From contig JAAEUE010000383.1 of assembly GCA_024227565.1 (NCBI GenBank), positions 1 through 54,720 of the forward strand: a stretch of DNA of 54,720 nt, in the 5' to 3' direction. Below, in pieces: positions 42,949-51,842 of the stretch. Both the position numbers and the translations under genes were made by a program. How positions within the stretch are numbered: position 1 is the first letter of the stretch; every line of letters starts with the position of its first letter. Origin of the DNA: Alphaproteobacteria bacterium. GTDB lineage: Bacteria; Pseudomonadota; Alphaproteobacteria; Rhizobiales; CAJQND01. The notes beneath the pieces were generated by a model, which made no database searches, was not told the origin of the DNA, and was given only the letters and a program-made list of their open reading frames with translations.

Positions 42949-44049
42949 ATGTCAGACTTGATCCCCGTTGGGTATATCTCCGGATTGAACGTTCGCAAGC
43001 GCATTTCGCGCCAGCAGCCTAAGGGCTTGCCCATTGTCAATATGGGCTACAACGAGCTGCCTTATCCGCCATCTGCCAGGGTTCAGGCGGCAATCGCCGA
43101 AACGGCGAAACAAGCCAACAGATACGGCAACGCCCTGTGCACCGACCTGCGCGAAGCGCTCGCCGCGCAACATGGGTTGAACGCGGATAACCTGATCTGC
43201 GGCAACGGGTCTGAGGAGCTGCTTGATGTGGTCGCACGCTGTTTCGTGCGCCCGGGTGATGAAATCGTCATCTCGCAATACGGCTACATTCAGTTCTCAA
43301 TGATCGCAAATCGGCTGGGCGCACGGCTGGTTCAGGCGCCCGAAGTCGATTTCACCGCCAAGGTGGATCACATTCTTGAGGCTGTGGGAGCAAAAACGAA
43401 ACTGGTCTTTCTGGCAAATCCAAACAACCCAACCGGCACGATGTTGCCCAAGGAAGAGCTTACGCGTCTGGTGCAAAACTTACCTGGCGATGTGGTCCTG
43501 TTGCTCGACCTGGCCTATGGCGAATTTGTTGGCGCGGACTATTGCGCCGGCGTCCACGTGCTGGTGGAGGAGCATGACAACGTAGTTGCCACCAGAACCT
43601 TCTCCAAGGTCTACGGGCTTGCCGGATTGCGGGCCGGCTGGTGCCATGCTCCGGGCGCCATGATGGGAGGACTTTATGCGGCCAGGGGGATGGGATCTGT
43701 AAATGCATTTGCCCAGGCCGCTGGATTGGCAGCTTTAAAAGACCAAGACATTGTTGACCGCAGCGTTCAGCAGATCGTGACGGAACGCAAACGGCTTGTT
43801 GGCGAACTCAAGGGGCTTGGGCTCACGCTGGCGAACAGCCACACCAACTTTGTCATGTGCGCCATTCCCGGCGATGATGGCTCGAAGGCCAATGCCTTGA
43901 CCGAATATTTGTTTGATGAGGCGGGTATCATTGTCGGGCCTGTGCGTGAACCAGGGCTGGAACGCTTTGTGCGGTTCTCCCTGTCATTGCCTGAACACAA
44001 TGACCTGCTGCTCGCAAACGTTATGGCTTTCTTGCGGTCTGTGCATTAG
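42949..44049 (+). CDS. HisC-like class I/II aminotransferase
   Basis: A 366-residue pyridoxal-phosphate enzyme resembling histidinol-phosphate aminotransferase. It contains GNGSEELLD (phosphate site), the ANPNNPTGT loop, a D in LLLDLAYGEF, the PLP lysine in TRTFSKVYGLAGLRAGW, and a C-terminal Arg in ERFVRFSLS. Many such paralogues transaminate phenylalanine, tyrosine or other substrates, so a histidine-pathway role is not certain, and no his genes are near. It is downstream of the secreted-protein gene by 28 bp and overlaps the convergent GT87-like gene by 29 bp at the 3' end. Confidence 0.88.
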   Translation: MSDLIPVGYISGLNVRKRISRQQPKGLPIVNMGYNELPYPPSARVQAAIAETAKQANRYGNALCTDLREALAAQHGLNADNLICGNGSEELLDVVARCFVRPGDEIVISQYGYIQFSMIANRLGARLVQAPEVDFTAKVDHILEAVGAKTKLVFLANPNNPTGTMLPKEELTRLVQNLPGDVVLLLDLAYGEFVGADYCAGVHVLVEEHDNVVATRTFSKVYGLAGLRAGWCHAPGAMMGGLYAARGMGSVNAFAQAAGLAALKDQDIVDRSVQQIVTERKRLVGELKGLGLTLANSHTNFVMCAIPGDDGSKANALTEYLFDEAGIIVGPVREPGLERFVRFSLSLPEHNDLLLANVMAFLRSVH

Positions 44050-45244
44050 CGAGAGAAGCTTGTTTTGGCTGGTCCACGGCACGTGCCATCACCAACGCAA
44101 ACACGGTCAGCAGTGTTAGAATGCCCAGTGGGAAAAGCAAAGCGTCAGCAAGGCTGCGGGCGAGCATCGGGGCCAGCCAGGCCAGGGCGAGCACCAGCTT
44201 TTCATAGGGGCGAAAGCCTTCACGCAATCCCAAAACGGTCATGAACGCAATTGCGGGTGCCAGGGCCACAAGATCGTAGTCCAACAAATAAGGCGTGGCC
44301 GCCAAGGAGGCCGTCAGCAGGCCTGCAGCCTTGAGCTCAAATGCGGCCTTGCTGCGCCACAGCCAGGCCACGGCGCAGGCCAGCGCCAACACCACGGCAG
44401 CCTGTGCCGCATAGGCCATGGACACTGGTGCGCCCCACATGCGCAGCGCTGAAAACACACTCTGGATTTTCTCCCAGCCAGTTCCGCCCGCCTCCAAAAC
44501 CACTTTGCGCGTGAACGCTGAGTGTTCGAACAAGGCAAACCAAACCTCGGTGCCGAACACCGCCAAGCTGACCGCGACCAGGCCCAAAACGGTGGCCGTG
44601 GCGCCGGCAAAAGCGCGCCAATATCCTCCTGCGGCCAAAGCGATCGGTATGAGCAGCCCAAATTGTGGTTTGTAAGCCAACAGACCCAGGAGGATGCCAG
44701 CCAGCCACTCAGACCGGCGCAGCAGCACCATCGCCCCGCCGGCGAGGGCAGCGGTGAGAAAGCCATTCTGGCCATGGGCGAAATTAATGAACACGGCCGG
44801 AAATCCAAGGGCGGCAAGAACCGCGGTCTTTTCGGTTATGATGCTCCTCATGGCGTACACATAGAGCGGCAAGGTGGCTGCCATCCAAACCAACCAGCCG
44901 ATGGTGTAGGGGAACAGAGCCAATAGGGCGGCGATAATCAGGAAAAAGGGCGGATAGTGCCAACCATAGAACGGGATGGCATCGTCCTTGAAAATCGCCT
45001 GTTGCTCCGCATGATGTGGTTTGGGGTCGAAGGCTTCTGCGGCGCGGCCCGAGCGCGCCATCTGGCCGGCAGACCAGACATTGGAAAAATCGGTTCCCAG
45101 AGGCCGCCCGCTGTAATCGCGCATGCCGTCTGAGGTGATCAAGAGCGCCGCCAGCGCAACAATGCTGAGCGCCAGGCACACAATGGAGAAGGCGCGAATG
45201 CGGCCTTCGTGGACCCAGTCTCCGGCAAGAAATTTTTTGAGCAC
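44021..45244 (-). CDS. GT87/DUF2029-family membrane glycosyltransferase-like protein
   Basis: A 407-residue polytopic membrane protein with about ten to eleven hydrophobic helices. The first loop holds GTDFSNVWSAGQMARSG, and the DF pair after helix one is the usual acidic pair of GT-C glycosyltransferases. YPPFFLIIAALLALFPY and KPQFGLLIP are further DUF2029 hallmarks. Relatives transfer mannose or another sugar from a lipid carrier outside the membrane. The acceptor is not evident from the surroundings. The gene is divergent from the amidohydrolase gene, with 135 bp between starts. Confidence 0.85.
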   Translation of the reverse strand: MLKKFLAGDWVHEGRIRAFSIVCLALSIVALAALLITSDGMRDYSGRPLGTDFSNVWSAGQMARSGRAAEAFDPKPHHAEQQAIFKDDAIPFYGWHYPPFFLIIAALLALFPYTIGWLVWMAATLPLYVYAMRSIITEKTAVLAALGFPAVFINFAHGQNGFLTAALAGGAMVLLRRSEWLAGILLGLLAYKPQFGLLIPIALAAGGYWRAFAGATATVLGLVAVSLAVFGTEVWFALFEHSAFTRKVVLEAGGTGWEKIQSVFSALRMWGAPVSMAYAAQAAVVLALACAVAWLWRSKAAFELKAAGLLTASLAATPYLLDYDLVALAPAIAFMTVLGLREGFRPYEKLVLALAWLAPMLARSLADALLFPLGILTLLTVFALVMARAVDQPKQASLANAQTARKP

Positions 45245-45379
45245 AGCGTCTAACTTGGTTTGCGTGGCGCGGACGAGCCTGATTTGCGCCAGAACATTGC
45301 CGGTTTTGCTGATTCACACAACATCCGGTTTGTCCGCTGGCGCCTTGGCGAATGGGGCGTGAGGAAATATCCTCCACAC

Positions 45380-46246
45380 ATGATCAGACCCTGCCTTGCT
45401 CCAGACCCTGCGCCAAGGGCGCCAAAGTTTACCTTGCCCTCAGGCGCGTGCGATTGCCATGCACACGTGATCGGGCCTGTTGCGACCTACCCTTACGTTG
45501 ATGATCGGTCCTACACGCCGCCCACGGCGACGTTGGAGGCCTATAAACGGCTGCACCAGGTGCTTGGCATTGAGCGGGCTGTGATCGTGCAGCCGTCGGT
45601 GCACGGCACGGACAATCGCGTGACCCTGGATGCAATTGCCCGATATGGCGCGGCCGCCCGCGGGGTGGCGGTTGTTGATGAGACCGTTAGCGATGGCGAG
45701 TTGTCGGCCCTTCATGACGGCGGGGTGCGCGGGCTACGGCTGAACATTCTGTTTGGCGGGGGCGTGGGATTGCAGGCGATGGAGCCGTTGGCGGAACGCG
45801 TTGCCAATATGGGGTGGCACATTCAGCTCCTTTTGGATGCCAGTGATATGGAACAGCTTGCCCCGCGCATTCGCGAGCTGCCGGTTCCGGTGGTGGTGGA
45901 TCATATGGGGCACATGGATGTGGCCAAGGGGCTTGGGCACTCGGGTTTTCAGGCGCTGCTGGGATTGGTGCGCGATGGAGTGTGCTGGATCAAGCTGTCG
46001 GGCAACTACAGGATGTCGTCGGCCCGGCCGCATTATGAGGATGTGATCCCCTTTGCGCGTGCGCTTATTGAAGCCGCTCCAGAGCATATGGTTTGGGGGA
46101 CCGACTGGCCCCACCCGGCGCTTTATAAGGCCATGCCGAACGATGGGGATCTGCTCGATGCGCTGAATGACTACGCGCCCGAAGAAGACGCCAGGAGGGC
46201 CATACTCGTCGATAACCCGGCCCGGCTTTATGGCTTCGGAAACTGA
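45380..46246 (+). CDS. Amidohydrolase family protein (2-pyrone-4,6-dicarboxylate lactonase-like)
   Basis: A 288-residue metal-dependent hydrolase of the LigI-like branch. The HxH motif is ACDCHAHVIGP, followed by QPSVHGTDN, VVDHMGHMD and the C-terminal GTDWPHP with the catalytic Asp. LigI opens a cyclic lactone in aromatic catabolism; related enzymes act on other lactones or decarboxylate aromatic acids. The start is the ATG at 45380; an upstream frame to 45260 is not convincing. The 3' end overlaps the convergent regulator gene by 19 bp. It opens the right-hand catabolic island, which also includes a sulfatase, a Rieske oxygenase and dehydrogenases. Confidence 0.85.
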   Translation: MIRPCLAPDPAPRAPKFTLPSGACDCHAHVIGPVATYPYVDDRSYTPPTATLEAYKRLHQVLGIERAVIVQPSVHGTDNRVTLDAIARYGAAARGVAVVDETVSDGELSALHDGGVRGLRLNILFGGGVGLQAMEPLAERVANMGWHIQLLLDASDMEQLAPRIRELPVPVVVDHMGHMDVAKGLGHSGFQALLGLVRDGVCWIKLSGNYRMSSARPHYEDVIPFARALIEAAPEHMVWGTDWPHPALYKAMPNDGDLLDALNDYAPEEDARRAILVDNPARLYGFGN

Positions 46247-47283
46247 GAGCGGGCCGGGGCGCCCACGCCTGCATGACTTGGGAAGGAGCGGAACTGGAAG
46301 GGCACGCGGCCCTCTGTGCGGTCCACGCTTGGGGCCAAACCAAAGCGCTGTTTGTAGGCTCTGGCAAATTGCACGGCCCCGCCGAAGCCGCACCCTGTGG
46401 CCACATCCACAATCGGCAGCTCGGTCTGTGTGACGAGGCCGCGCGCGCGGTCGAGGCGCACGTCCACATAATAGCGGACCGGAGAAACGCCGGTGTATTT
46501 TTGAAAGAGCCGCTCCAACTGGCGTTGAGAGACGCCCAAAGTTTCGGCGATCTCAGGCAGACGGAGTGGTTGTTCCAGATTGCGTTCCATCAGAATGATG
46601 GCATCCCGCAGGCGGTCTGGCGCCCCGCGGCCAACCGGTTCCTGGGCAGACGGCAGCTGGCCTTCTGATCCGGAGCGAAGGCGCTCGTGGAAGATGTAGC
46701 GGCTTGCGGCATTGGCAATGTCGATGCCTTGCTGGAGCCGGATGATTTCCAACGCCATGTCGGCGGCGGCCAGCCCGCCGCAGCAGGTCAGCCGGTCGCG
46801 ATCGAAGACGAACATGTCTTCATCCATGCCGCAATGGGGGAAGAGCTCGCGGAAGGCTGCAATGTGTTCATAGTGAACCGCGGCCCGGTAGCCATCCATC
46901 AGGCCTGCGTAGGCCAACACGAACGCACCGGTGTCGATGCCGCACATGACCGTGCCCATGCGGGCCAGGCGCCGGAACCAGTTCTGCAGGCGGGGCGTTC
47001 TGGACTGTTCAGGGGCCCAGCTGGAGTTGATCACCAGGAAGTCGAGATCGGCAACCGATTGATCGAACGCCTGTGCGCCGGTGATTTCCAAGCCGTTGCT
47101 GGCAACCACTCCTCCGCTGTCAGGCGACAGGTAGTGCCATTCATACAGTGTGGTTCCCACCAGGTAATTTGCGGCGCGAAACGGATCTGCGAAGGCGTGC
47201 AGCGCAAGGCTGTTGAACCCGGGCAACAGGAAGAGGCCAATTGTGCAGGGCCGTGTTTCTGCAGTTGGCGGCGTGTTTGTCAT
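46228..47283 (-). CDS. GlxA-type AraC-family regulator (DJ-1/PfpI plus AraC domain)
   Basis: A 351-residue regulator with an N-terminal glutamine-amidotransferase-like domain (CTIGLFLLPGFNSLALHAFADPFRAAN.., with C114 in MCGIDTGAF as the nucleophile-elbow residue) and a C-terminal pair of helix-turn-helix motifs (LRLPEIAETLGVSQRQLERLFQKYTG; IVDVATGCGFGGAVQFARAYKQRFG). This architecture is shared with GbdR and CdhR, activators of betaine and carnitine catabolism, which matches the divergent gene set (betC, Rieske oxygenase, dehydrogenases). Two direct repeats between this gene and betC are its probable binding sites. Confidence 0.9.
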   Translation of the reverse strand: MTNTPPTAETRPCTIGLFLLPGFNSLALHAFADPFRAANYLVGTTLYEWHYLSPDSGGVVASNGLEITGAQAFDQSVADLDFLVINSSWAPEQSRTPRLQNWFRRLARMGTVMCGIDTGAFVLAYAGLMDGYRAAVHYEHIAAFRELFPHCGMDEDMFVFDRDRLTCCGGLAAADMALEIIRLQQGIDIANAASRYIFHERLRSGSEGQLPSAQEPVGRGAPDRLRDAIILMERNLEQPLRLPEIAETLGVSQRQLERLFQKYTGVSPVRYYVDVRLDRARGLVTQTELPIVDVATGCGFGGAVQFARAYKQRFGLAPSVDRTEGRVPFQFRSFPSHAGVGAPARSQFPKP

Positions 47284-47315
47284 TTGCCGAATAAAGTTTT
47301 CTTATTGGCGAATAA
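47283..47315 (+). promoter_or_regulatory. Direct repeats between the AraC-type gene and betC (candidate activator site)
   Basis: TTTGCCGAATAA (47283-47294) and ATTGGCGAATAA (47304-47315) match at 10 of 12 bases, start to start exactly 21 bp apart, that is two helical turns. AraC-family dimers bind such direct repeats on one DNA face. The first repeat abuts the regulator's own start codon, so autoregulation is possible. Confidence 0.6.
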
Positions 47316-47390
47316 TATCACTTACTCAGTGGCATAAACTGTTAGCTTTCGCAACGCTTCGTCACTCGGCACAACATCATTGGGCAGGTC

Positions 47391-48920
47391 ATGGCAAAAA
47401 GCACTCCAAACATCGTACTGATTATGGCCGATCAATTGGCCCCGCACTTCACCGGCGCCTATGGCCATGGGCTGGTGAAAACCCCTCATATGAGCGCTCT
47501 GGCAGAACGGGGCATGCGGTTTGATGCGGCCTACTGCAACGCGCCGCTGTGTGCGCCCTCGCGCTTCAGCTTCATGTCGGGCCAGTTGGTTTCGCGCATT
47601 GCCGCCTATGACAATGCAAGCGAGTTTCCTGCCGCCGTTCCGACCTTCGCGCATTACTTGCGGTCAATGGGATACCGCACCTGCCTGTCCGGCAAGATGC
47701 ATTTTGTGGGCCCAGATCAGATGCACGGATTTGAGTCTCGGGTCACCACGGATGTCTATCCGTCGGACTACGCCTGGACGCCCGATTGGGAGTTGCCCGA
47801 TGAGCGGATCGACAAGTGGTACCACAATATGGATTCGGTACGCGAAGCCGGCATGGCCGCCACCACGTTCCAGATCGACTATGACGAAGAGGTGGCCTTT
47901 GCGGCCAAACGACAGATTTTCGACTATGCGCGCGAACGGGCAACACCCTTCTGCATGGTGGCGAGCTTCATTCATCCGCACGACCCCTACGTGGCCCGGC
48001 CGGAATGGTGGAACCTCTACAAGCCCTCTGAAATCGACATGCCGAAGTTCACTCTTGAACGCTCCGAGCAGGATCCGTTCTCGCAGCGGCTGATGGATGG
48101 GATTGAGGCCAGCACGGTTGAAGTGAGCGACGATGAAGTGCGCAATGCGCGCCACGCCTATTATGCCAATACCTCCTACTTCGACAGCAAGGTGGGCGAG
48201 CTTGTCGCCACGCTTGAAGAGGCCGAGCTGCTGGACAACACCATTGTCATCGTGACCGCAGACCATGGCGACATGCTGGGCGAGCGTGGGCTCTGGTACA
48301 AGATGAACTTCTTTGAGCATTCAGCCCGTGTGCCGCTCATCATGGCGGGTCCCGGCGTTGTGAACGGTCAGGCTCCCAATGCCTGTTCGCTGGTCGATAT
48401 CTTGCCGACCATGGTCGACATTGCTGCCACCGATGGCACCGAGAAACCTGTGATGGGGCAGCCGATCGATGGTCGCTCCTTGTTGCCGCTCGCTGCCGGC
48501 GATGGGGATGACGTTGATGAGGCCATCGGGGAGTATTGCGCTGAGATGACATCCCATCCGGTGTTCATGATCCGCCGCGGGCAGCACAAGTTCATCCACT
48601 GTGATCCCGACCCGCCCATGCTTTTTGATCTGGGAACCGATCCGGACGAAAAGGTCAATCTGGCCGGCGACCCGGCCCATGCTGATCTGGTGAAATCGTT
48701 TGCAGCGGAGGTTGCCGAGCGCTGGAACAGCGAGGCCATTCGCCAGGATGTGATCGGCACCCAAAAGCAGCGCCGCGCCGTGCATGCGGCCATGGAGGCC
48801 GGCGCCTTGACATCCTGGGACTACAACCCGCCGCGCGATGCATCCCAGGAGTATGTGCGCAACCACATGGACTGGACTGTTGCTGCTGCAAAGACACGGT
48901 TTCCACCTTTGCCCGAATAA
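47391..48920 (+). CDS. betC: Choline sulfatase-type sulfatase
   Basis: A 509-residue sulfatase closely resembling BetC. The formylglycine motif is C54-A-P-S-R58. SGKMHFVGPDQMHGFESR, TTDVYPSDYAWTPDW, ERIDKWYHNMDS and GDMLGERGLWYKM are segments shared with rhizobial choline sulfatase, and the C-terminal region (WDYNPPRDASQEYVRNHMD) corresponds to the BetC-specific tail. It hydrolyses choline-O-sulfate or a close relative to the free alcohol plus sulfate in the cytoplasm. It starts 107 bp from the divergent GlxA-type regulator gene and is followed after 11 bp by the Rieske oxygenase gene. No betA/betB genes are nearby, so the alcohol is probably handled by the local oxygenase and dehydrogenases. 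Confidence 0.9.
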   Translation: MAKSTPNIVLIMADQLAPHFTGAYGHGLVKTPHMSALAERGMRFDAAYCNAPLCAPSRFSFMSGQLVSRIAAYDNASEFPAAVPTFAHYLRSMGYRTCLSGKMHFVGPDQMHGFESRVTTDVYPSDYAWTPDWELPDERIDKWYHNMDSVREAGMAATTFQIDYDEEVAFAAKRQIFDYARERATPFCMVASFIHPHDPYVARPEWWNLYKPSEIDMPKFTLERSEQDPFSQRLMDGIEASTVEVSDDEVRNARHAYYANTSYFDSKVGELVATLEEAELLDNTIVIVTADHGDMLGERGLWYKMNFFEHSARVPLIMAGPGVVNGQAPNACSLVDILPTMVDIAATDGTEKPVMGQPIDGRSLLPLAAGDGDDVDEAIGEYCAEMTSHPVFMIRRGQHKFIHCDPDPPMLFDLGTDPDEKVNLAGDPAHADLVKSFAAEVAERWNSEAIRQDVIGTQKQRRAVHAAMEAGALTSWDYNPPRDASQEYVRNHMDWTVAAAKTRFPPLPE

Positions 48921-48931
48921 GGAGGTTTATG

Positions 48932-50074
48932 ATGAACGCCAGACCATCACCTGATGATTTTGCCAGGATTCGTAAGGGGTTTGATGCCGATCCGGCAAAA
49001 TCCTATTCCCTGAGAGCTGAAGCCTACACCGAACCGCAATGGAGCGAGTTTGAACGGGACGCCATTTTCAAATGCACATGGCAGTGGGTGTGCCACGCTG
49101 AAAAGTTGCGCGAGGAAGGCGCTTTCGTCACGATTGATGTTGCGGGCCAACCGATCTGTGTCGTGCGCGACCGGGAAGGCGCGCTCAGGGCATTCTACAA
49201 TGTGTGCAAGCACCGGGCCCATGAACTGCTGAAAGGCGAGGGGCGCACCAGCAAGATCATGTGTCCCTATCACGCCTGGACCTATGACCTGGCGGGCCAG
49301 TTGCGCCGGGCACCGGAGACCGACAATCTGAAGGACTTCAAGGTTGAGGACATTTGCCTGGATGCGGTTCAGGTTGAGGAGTTTAGCGGCTTTGTCTTCG
49401 TCAATCTCGACCCTGAGGCGAGTTCGTTGGCGGCCCAGTCAGGCGCTCTTGCAGATGAAATCAACCATTGGGCCCCGGACGTGCAGGATCTGACGTTTGC
49501 CCACCGGCTGACCTATGAGATCAAGTCTAACTGGAAGAACGTCGTCGACAATTTTCTGGAATGCTACCACTGCCCAATTGCACACAAGGACTTCTGCACC
49601 CTGGTGGATATGGACACCTACAAGGTGACCACCCATGGGATCTATTCCAGCCACATGGCGGAAGCCGGCAAGTCCGCCAACACGGCCTACTCGGTTGAGA
49701 ATGCCAGCGTCAAAGATCATGCGGTGTGGTGGCTTTGGCCCAACACCTGTCTGATGCGCTATCCGGGCCGCGGCAACATGATCGTCATGCACATCATCCC
49801 GGTGGGGCCGGACCTGACACTGGAGACTTATGATTTCTTCCTGGAAACCAAGGAGCCGAACGAGGCGGAGGTCGAGGCCATCCGCTATGTGGATGATGTG
49901 TTGCAGGTGGAAGATATCGCGCTTGTGGAGAGCGTGCAGCGCGGCATGGCAACGCCGGCCTTCCAGCAGGGCCGGATTGTGCACGACCCGAACGGTTCTG
50001 GAAAATCTGAACATGCGGTGCACCATTTTCATGGGCTGGTGCTCGATGCATATGGCAAGGCAGCGAACACCTGA
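48932..50074 (+). CDS. Rieske non-heme iron oxygenase alpha subunit (quaternary-amine type)
   Basis: A 380-residue oxygenase subunit. The Rieske [2Fe-2S] ligands are C92/H94 (CKHRAH) and C111/H114 (CPYHAW). The mononuclear iron site is ECYHCPIAHKD with H213 and H218. The residue three before the first His, which bridges electron transfer, is Glu (E210) instead of the usual Asp, as described for carnitine oxygenase CntA. That places it with betaine/carnitine-type oxygenases that cleave a C-N bond or demethylate. The ATG at 48932 sits 6 bp after GGAGG; an ATG 3 bp earlier is too close. No reductase gene adjoins it, so electrons must come from elsewhere. It overlaps the SDR gene by 1 bp. Confidence 0.9.
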   Translation: MNARPSPDDFARIRKGFDADPAKSYSLRAEAYTEPQWSEFERDAIFKCTWQWVCHAEKLREEGAFVTIDVAGQPICVVRDREGALRAFYNVCKHRAHELLKGEGRTSKIMCPYHAWTYDLAGQLRRAPETDNLKDFKVEDICLDAVQVEEFSGFVFVNLDPEASSLAAQSGALADEINHWAPDVQDLTFAHRLTYEIKSNWKNVVDNFLECYHCPIAHKDFCTLVDMDTYKVTTHGIYSSHMAEAGKSANTAYSVENASVKDHAVWWLWPNTCLMRYPGRGNMIVMHIIPVGPDLTLETYDFFLETKEPNEAEVEAIRYVDDVLQVEDIALVESVQRGMATPAFQQGRIVHDPNGSGKSEHAVHHFHGLVLDAYGKAANT

Positions 50075-50829
50075 TGGGACAGCTTGAGGGGAAGACCGCA
50101 TTTGTCACCGGCGGCATGGGCGGGATCGGCAGCGCGATTTGTGCCCGCTTCGCCAAGGAAGGGGCACAGGTGGTTGCGGCCGATATTGCTGGCGGCGATG
50201 GGTTGCCCGATTGCGTCACGCATGTGCCCTATGACGTTACCGATGAGAAGGCCGTGATTGGCGCGTTCTCCGACCTCGCCGCCCAGTGGGACAAGCTGGA
50301 CATTCTTGTCAACGCGGCGGCCATTGAGATCGAAAAGACGATCGAGGAGACGTCTCTGGAAGATTGGAACCGGATCTTCGCGATCAACGTGACGGGGATG
50401 TTCCTGACGTCGAAATATGCCCTGCCTCTCCTGCGCAAGTCGGCCGGGGCCAGCGTTATCAACTTCGGCTCCTATGACGGCTATATCGCAGATCCGCAGC
50501 TCGCCGCCTATTGCGCCACCAAGGGCGCGGTGCATGCGCTCACCAAGGCTATGGCGTGCGACCATGGCCCTGAGGGCATCCGGGTCAATGCCATTTGCCC
50601 GGGTTACGTGGACACCCCCATGCTGCAGAGCTTCTTTCAGGATGCAGGCGACATTGAGAGCCTGAAGCAGGCGGTGCGCGATGTTCATCCCATGCGCACC
50701 TATGGCACGCCGGAAGATATTGCCAATCTGGTGAACTGGCTGGCCTCGGACGAGGCGCGCTATGCCTCTGGCCAGCTTTGGGTGATCGATGGCGGCCTGT
50801 CCGCCCAAGTTCAACAAATGAGGCTCTGA
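50074..50829 (+). CDS. Short-chain dehydrogenase/reductase (SDR)
   Basis: A 251-residue classical SDR. The cofactor loop is TGGMGGIG (12-19), the structural motif is NAAA (80-83), and the catalytic residues are S133, Y146 and K150 (YCATK). The acidic D37 after the second strand (VVAADIAG) favours NAD(H). PGYVDTPM and the C-terminal GQLWVIDGG are typical. The start overlaps the oxygenase stop by 1 bp (TGATG), implying translational coupling. It probably oxidises an alcohol produced in the same pathway. Confidence 0.9.
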   Translation: MGQLEGKTAFVTGGMGGIGSAICARFAKEGAQVVAADIAGGDGLPDCVTHVPYDVTDEKAVIGAFSDLAAQWDKLDILVNAAAIEIEKTIEETSLEDWNRIFAINVTGMFLTSKYALPLLRKSAGASVINFGSYDGYIADPQLAAYCATKGAVHALTKAMACDHGPEGIRVNAICPGYVDTPMLQSFFQDAGDIESLKQAVRDVHPMRTYGTPEDIANLVNWLASDEARYASGQLWVIDGGLSAQVQQMRL

Positions 50830-50885
50830 CCCGTGGCCAAACCTGTCATCATCACGTGCGCGGCCACATGGTTGGGATCTAGACA

Positions 50886-51842
50886 ATGAGTAAATTGCAG
50901 GAAATGCCGAAGATTGAGACCGTAGGGGTCATTGGCGCCGGCACAATCGGCGCCAGCTGGACCGCCCTGTTTGCCGCCAGCGGGTACAGCATCGACGTCT
51001 ATGATCCTTCGCCTGAGGGCGAGGCTTATGTGCGCGACTATGTTGAGACCGCCTGGCCTTCGTTGGAGAAACTTGGCATGGTTAAAGTCTCAGAACCGGA
51101 CCTGAGCTTTTTCACATCTCCGGCCGATGCAGTGAAGCGCGCGCAGTTTGTGCAGGAAAGCGTGCCGGAACAGCTTCCGGTCAAGCATGAGATCTACAGG
51201 CAGATTGAGCCGGCCCTGGCGCCGGAAGCGGTTGTTGCGACCAGCGCATCGGGCCTTCTGGTGCGCGACATGCAGAAGGGTTGGGCGGACCCAAGCCGCT
51301 TCATCCTGGCCCATCCGTTCAACCCGCCGCACTTGATCCCGCTTGTGGAATTGCTGGGAAATGAACAGACGGCAGATGGTGTTCTGGATATCGCTCAGGC
51401 GTTCTTTGAGGGCTGCGGAAAGGTCACCATCCGGGTGAACAAGGAAGTTCCCGGCCATGTGTCCAACCGGCTGCAGGCTGCTCTGTGGCGCGAAGCGATC
51501 CATCTAGTGATGGAGGGCGTGGCCTCCGTTGAGGATGTGGACAAGGCGGTTTGGGCCGGGCCTGGCCTGCGCTGGTCTGTGATGGGGCCGCACATGTTGT
51601 TCAGTCTGGCCAGCGGCGGGCATGGCATCGGCACGTTCTGCGAGCGCTATGGCGACAGCTTCCACACCTGGTGGGACACCATGGGCACACCAAAGATCAC
51701 AGAAGAGGTGGGCGAAGCTCTGGCCGCCGGCATCGCAGATGCTGAAAAAGGCCGGGACTTTGCGTCCATCGCCGGCGAACGGGACGCCAAGATCATCGGT
51801 GCGCTCCAGGCGTTTCAAAAGGTCGACAAGGACCTCGGCTAG
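50886..51842 (+). CDS. 3-hydroxyacyl-CoA dehydrogenase-family protein (L-carnitine dehydrogenase / lambda-crystallin type)
   Basis: A 318-residue NAD-dependent dehydrogenase. The Rossmann loop is GVIGAGTIGASW, and the acid after the second strand (VYDPS) selects NAD. QESVPEQLPVK, SASGLLV, AHPFNPPHLIPLVELLG (with the catalytic His) and NKEVPGHVSNRLQAALWREA match the family branch that includes L-carnitine dehydrogenase and L-gulonate 3-dehydrogenase. The length fits those single-domain-pair enzymes, not the fatty-acid multienzymes. It follows the SDR gene after 56 bp. With the GlxA-type regulator and Glu-bridged Rieske oxygenase, a carnitine-like or other 3-hydroxy acid substrate is plausible. 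The stop overlaps the convergent decarboxylase gene by 4 bp. Confidence 0.87.
   Translation: MSKLQEMPKIETVGVIGAGTIGASWTALFAASGYSIDVYDPSPEGEAYVRDYVETAWPSLEKLGMVKVSEPDLSFFTSPADAVKRAQFVQESVPEQLPVKHEIYRQIEPALAPEAVVATSASGLLVRDMQKGWADPSRFILAHPFNPPHLIPLVELLGNEQTADGVLDIAQAFFEGCGKVTIRVNKEVPGHVSNRLQAALWREAIHLVMEGVASVEDVDKAVWAGPGLRWSVMGPHMLFSLASGGHGIGTFCERYGDSFHTWWDTMGTPKITEEVGEALAAGIADAEKGRDFASIAGERDAKIIGALQAFQKVDKDLG

Noticed and set aside
45362..45375. GAGGA-AATA-TCCTC hairpin ahead of the amidohydrolase start
   Set aside because: Five base pairs only; it overlaps the possible ribosome site but is too weak to claim a regulatory role.
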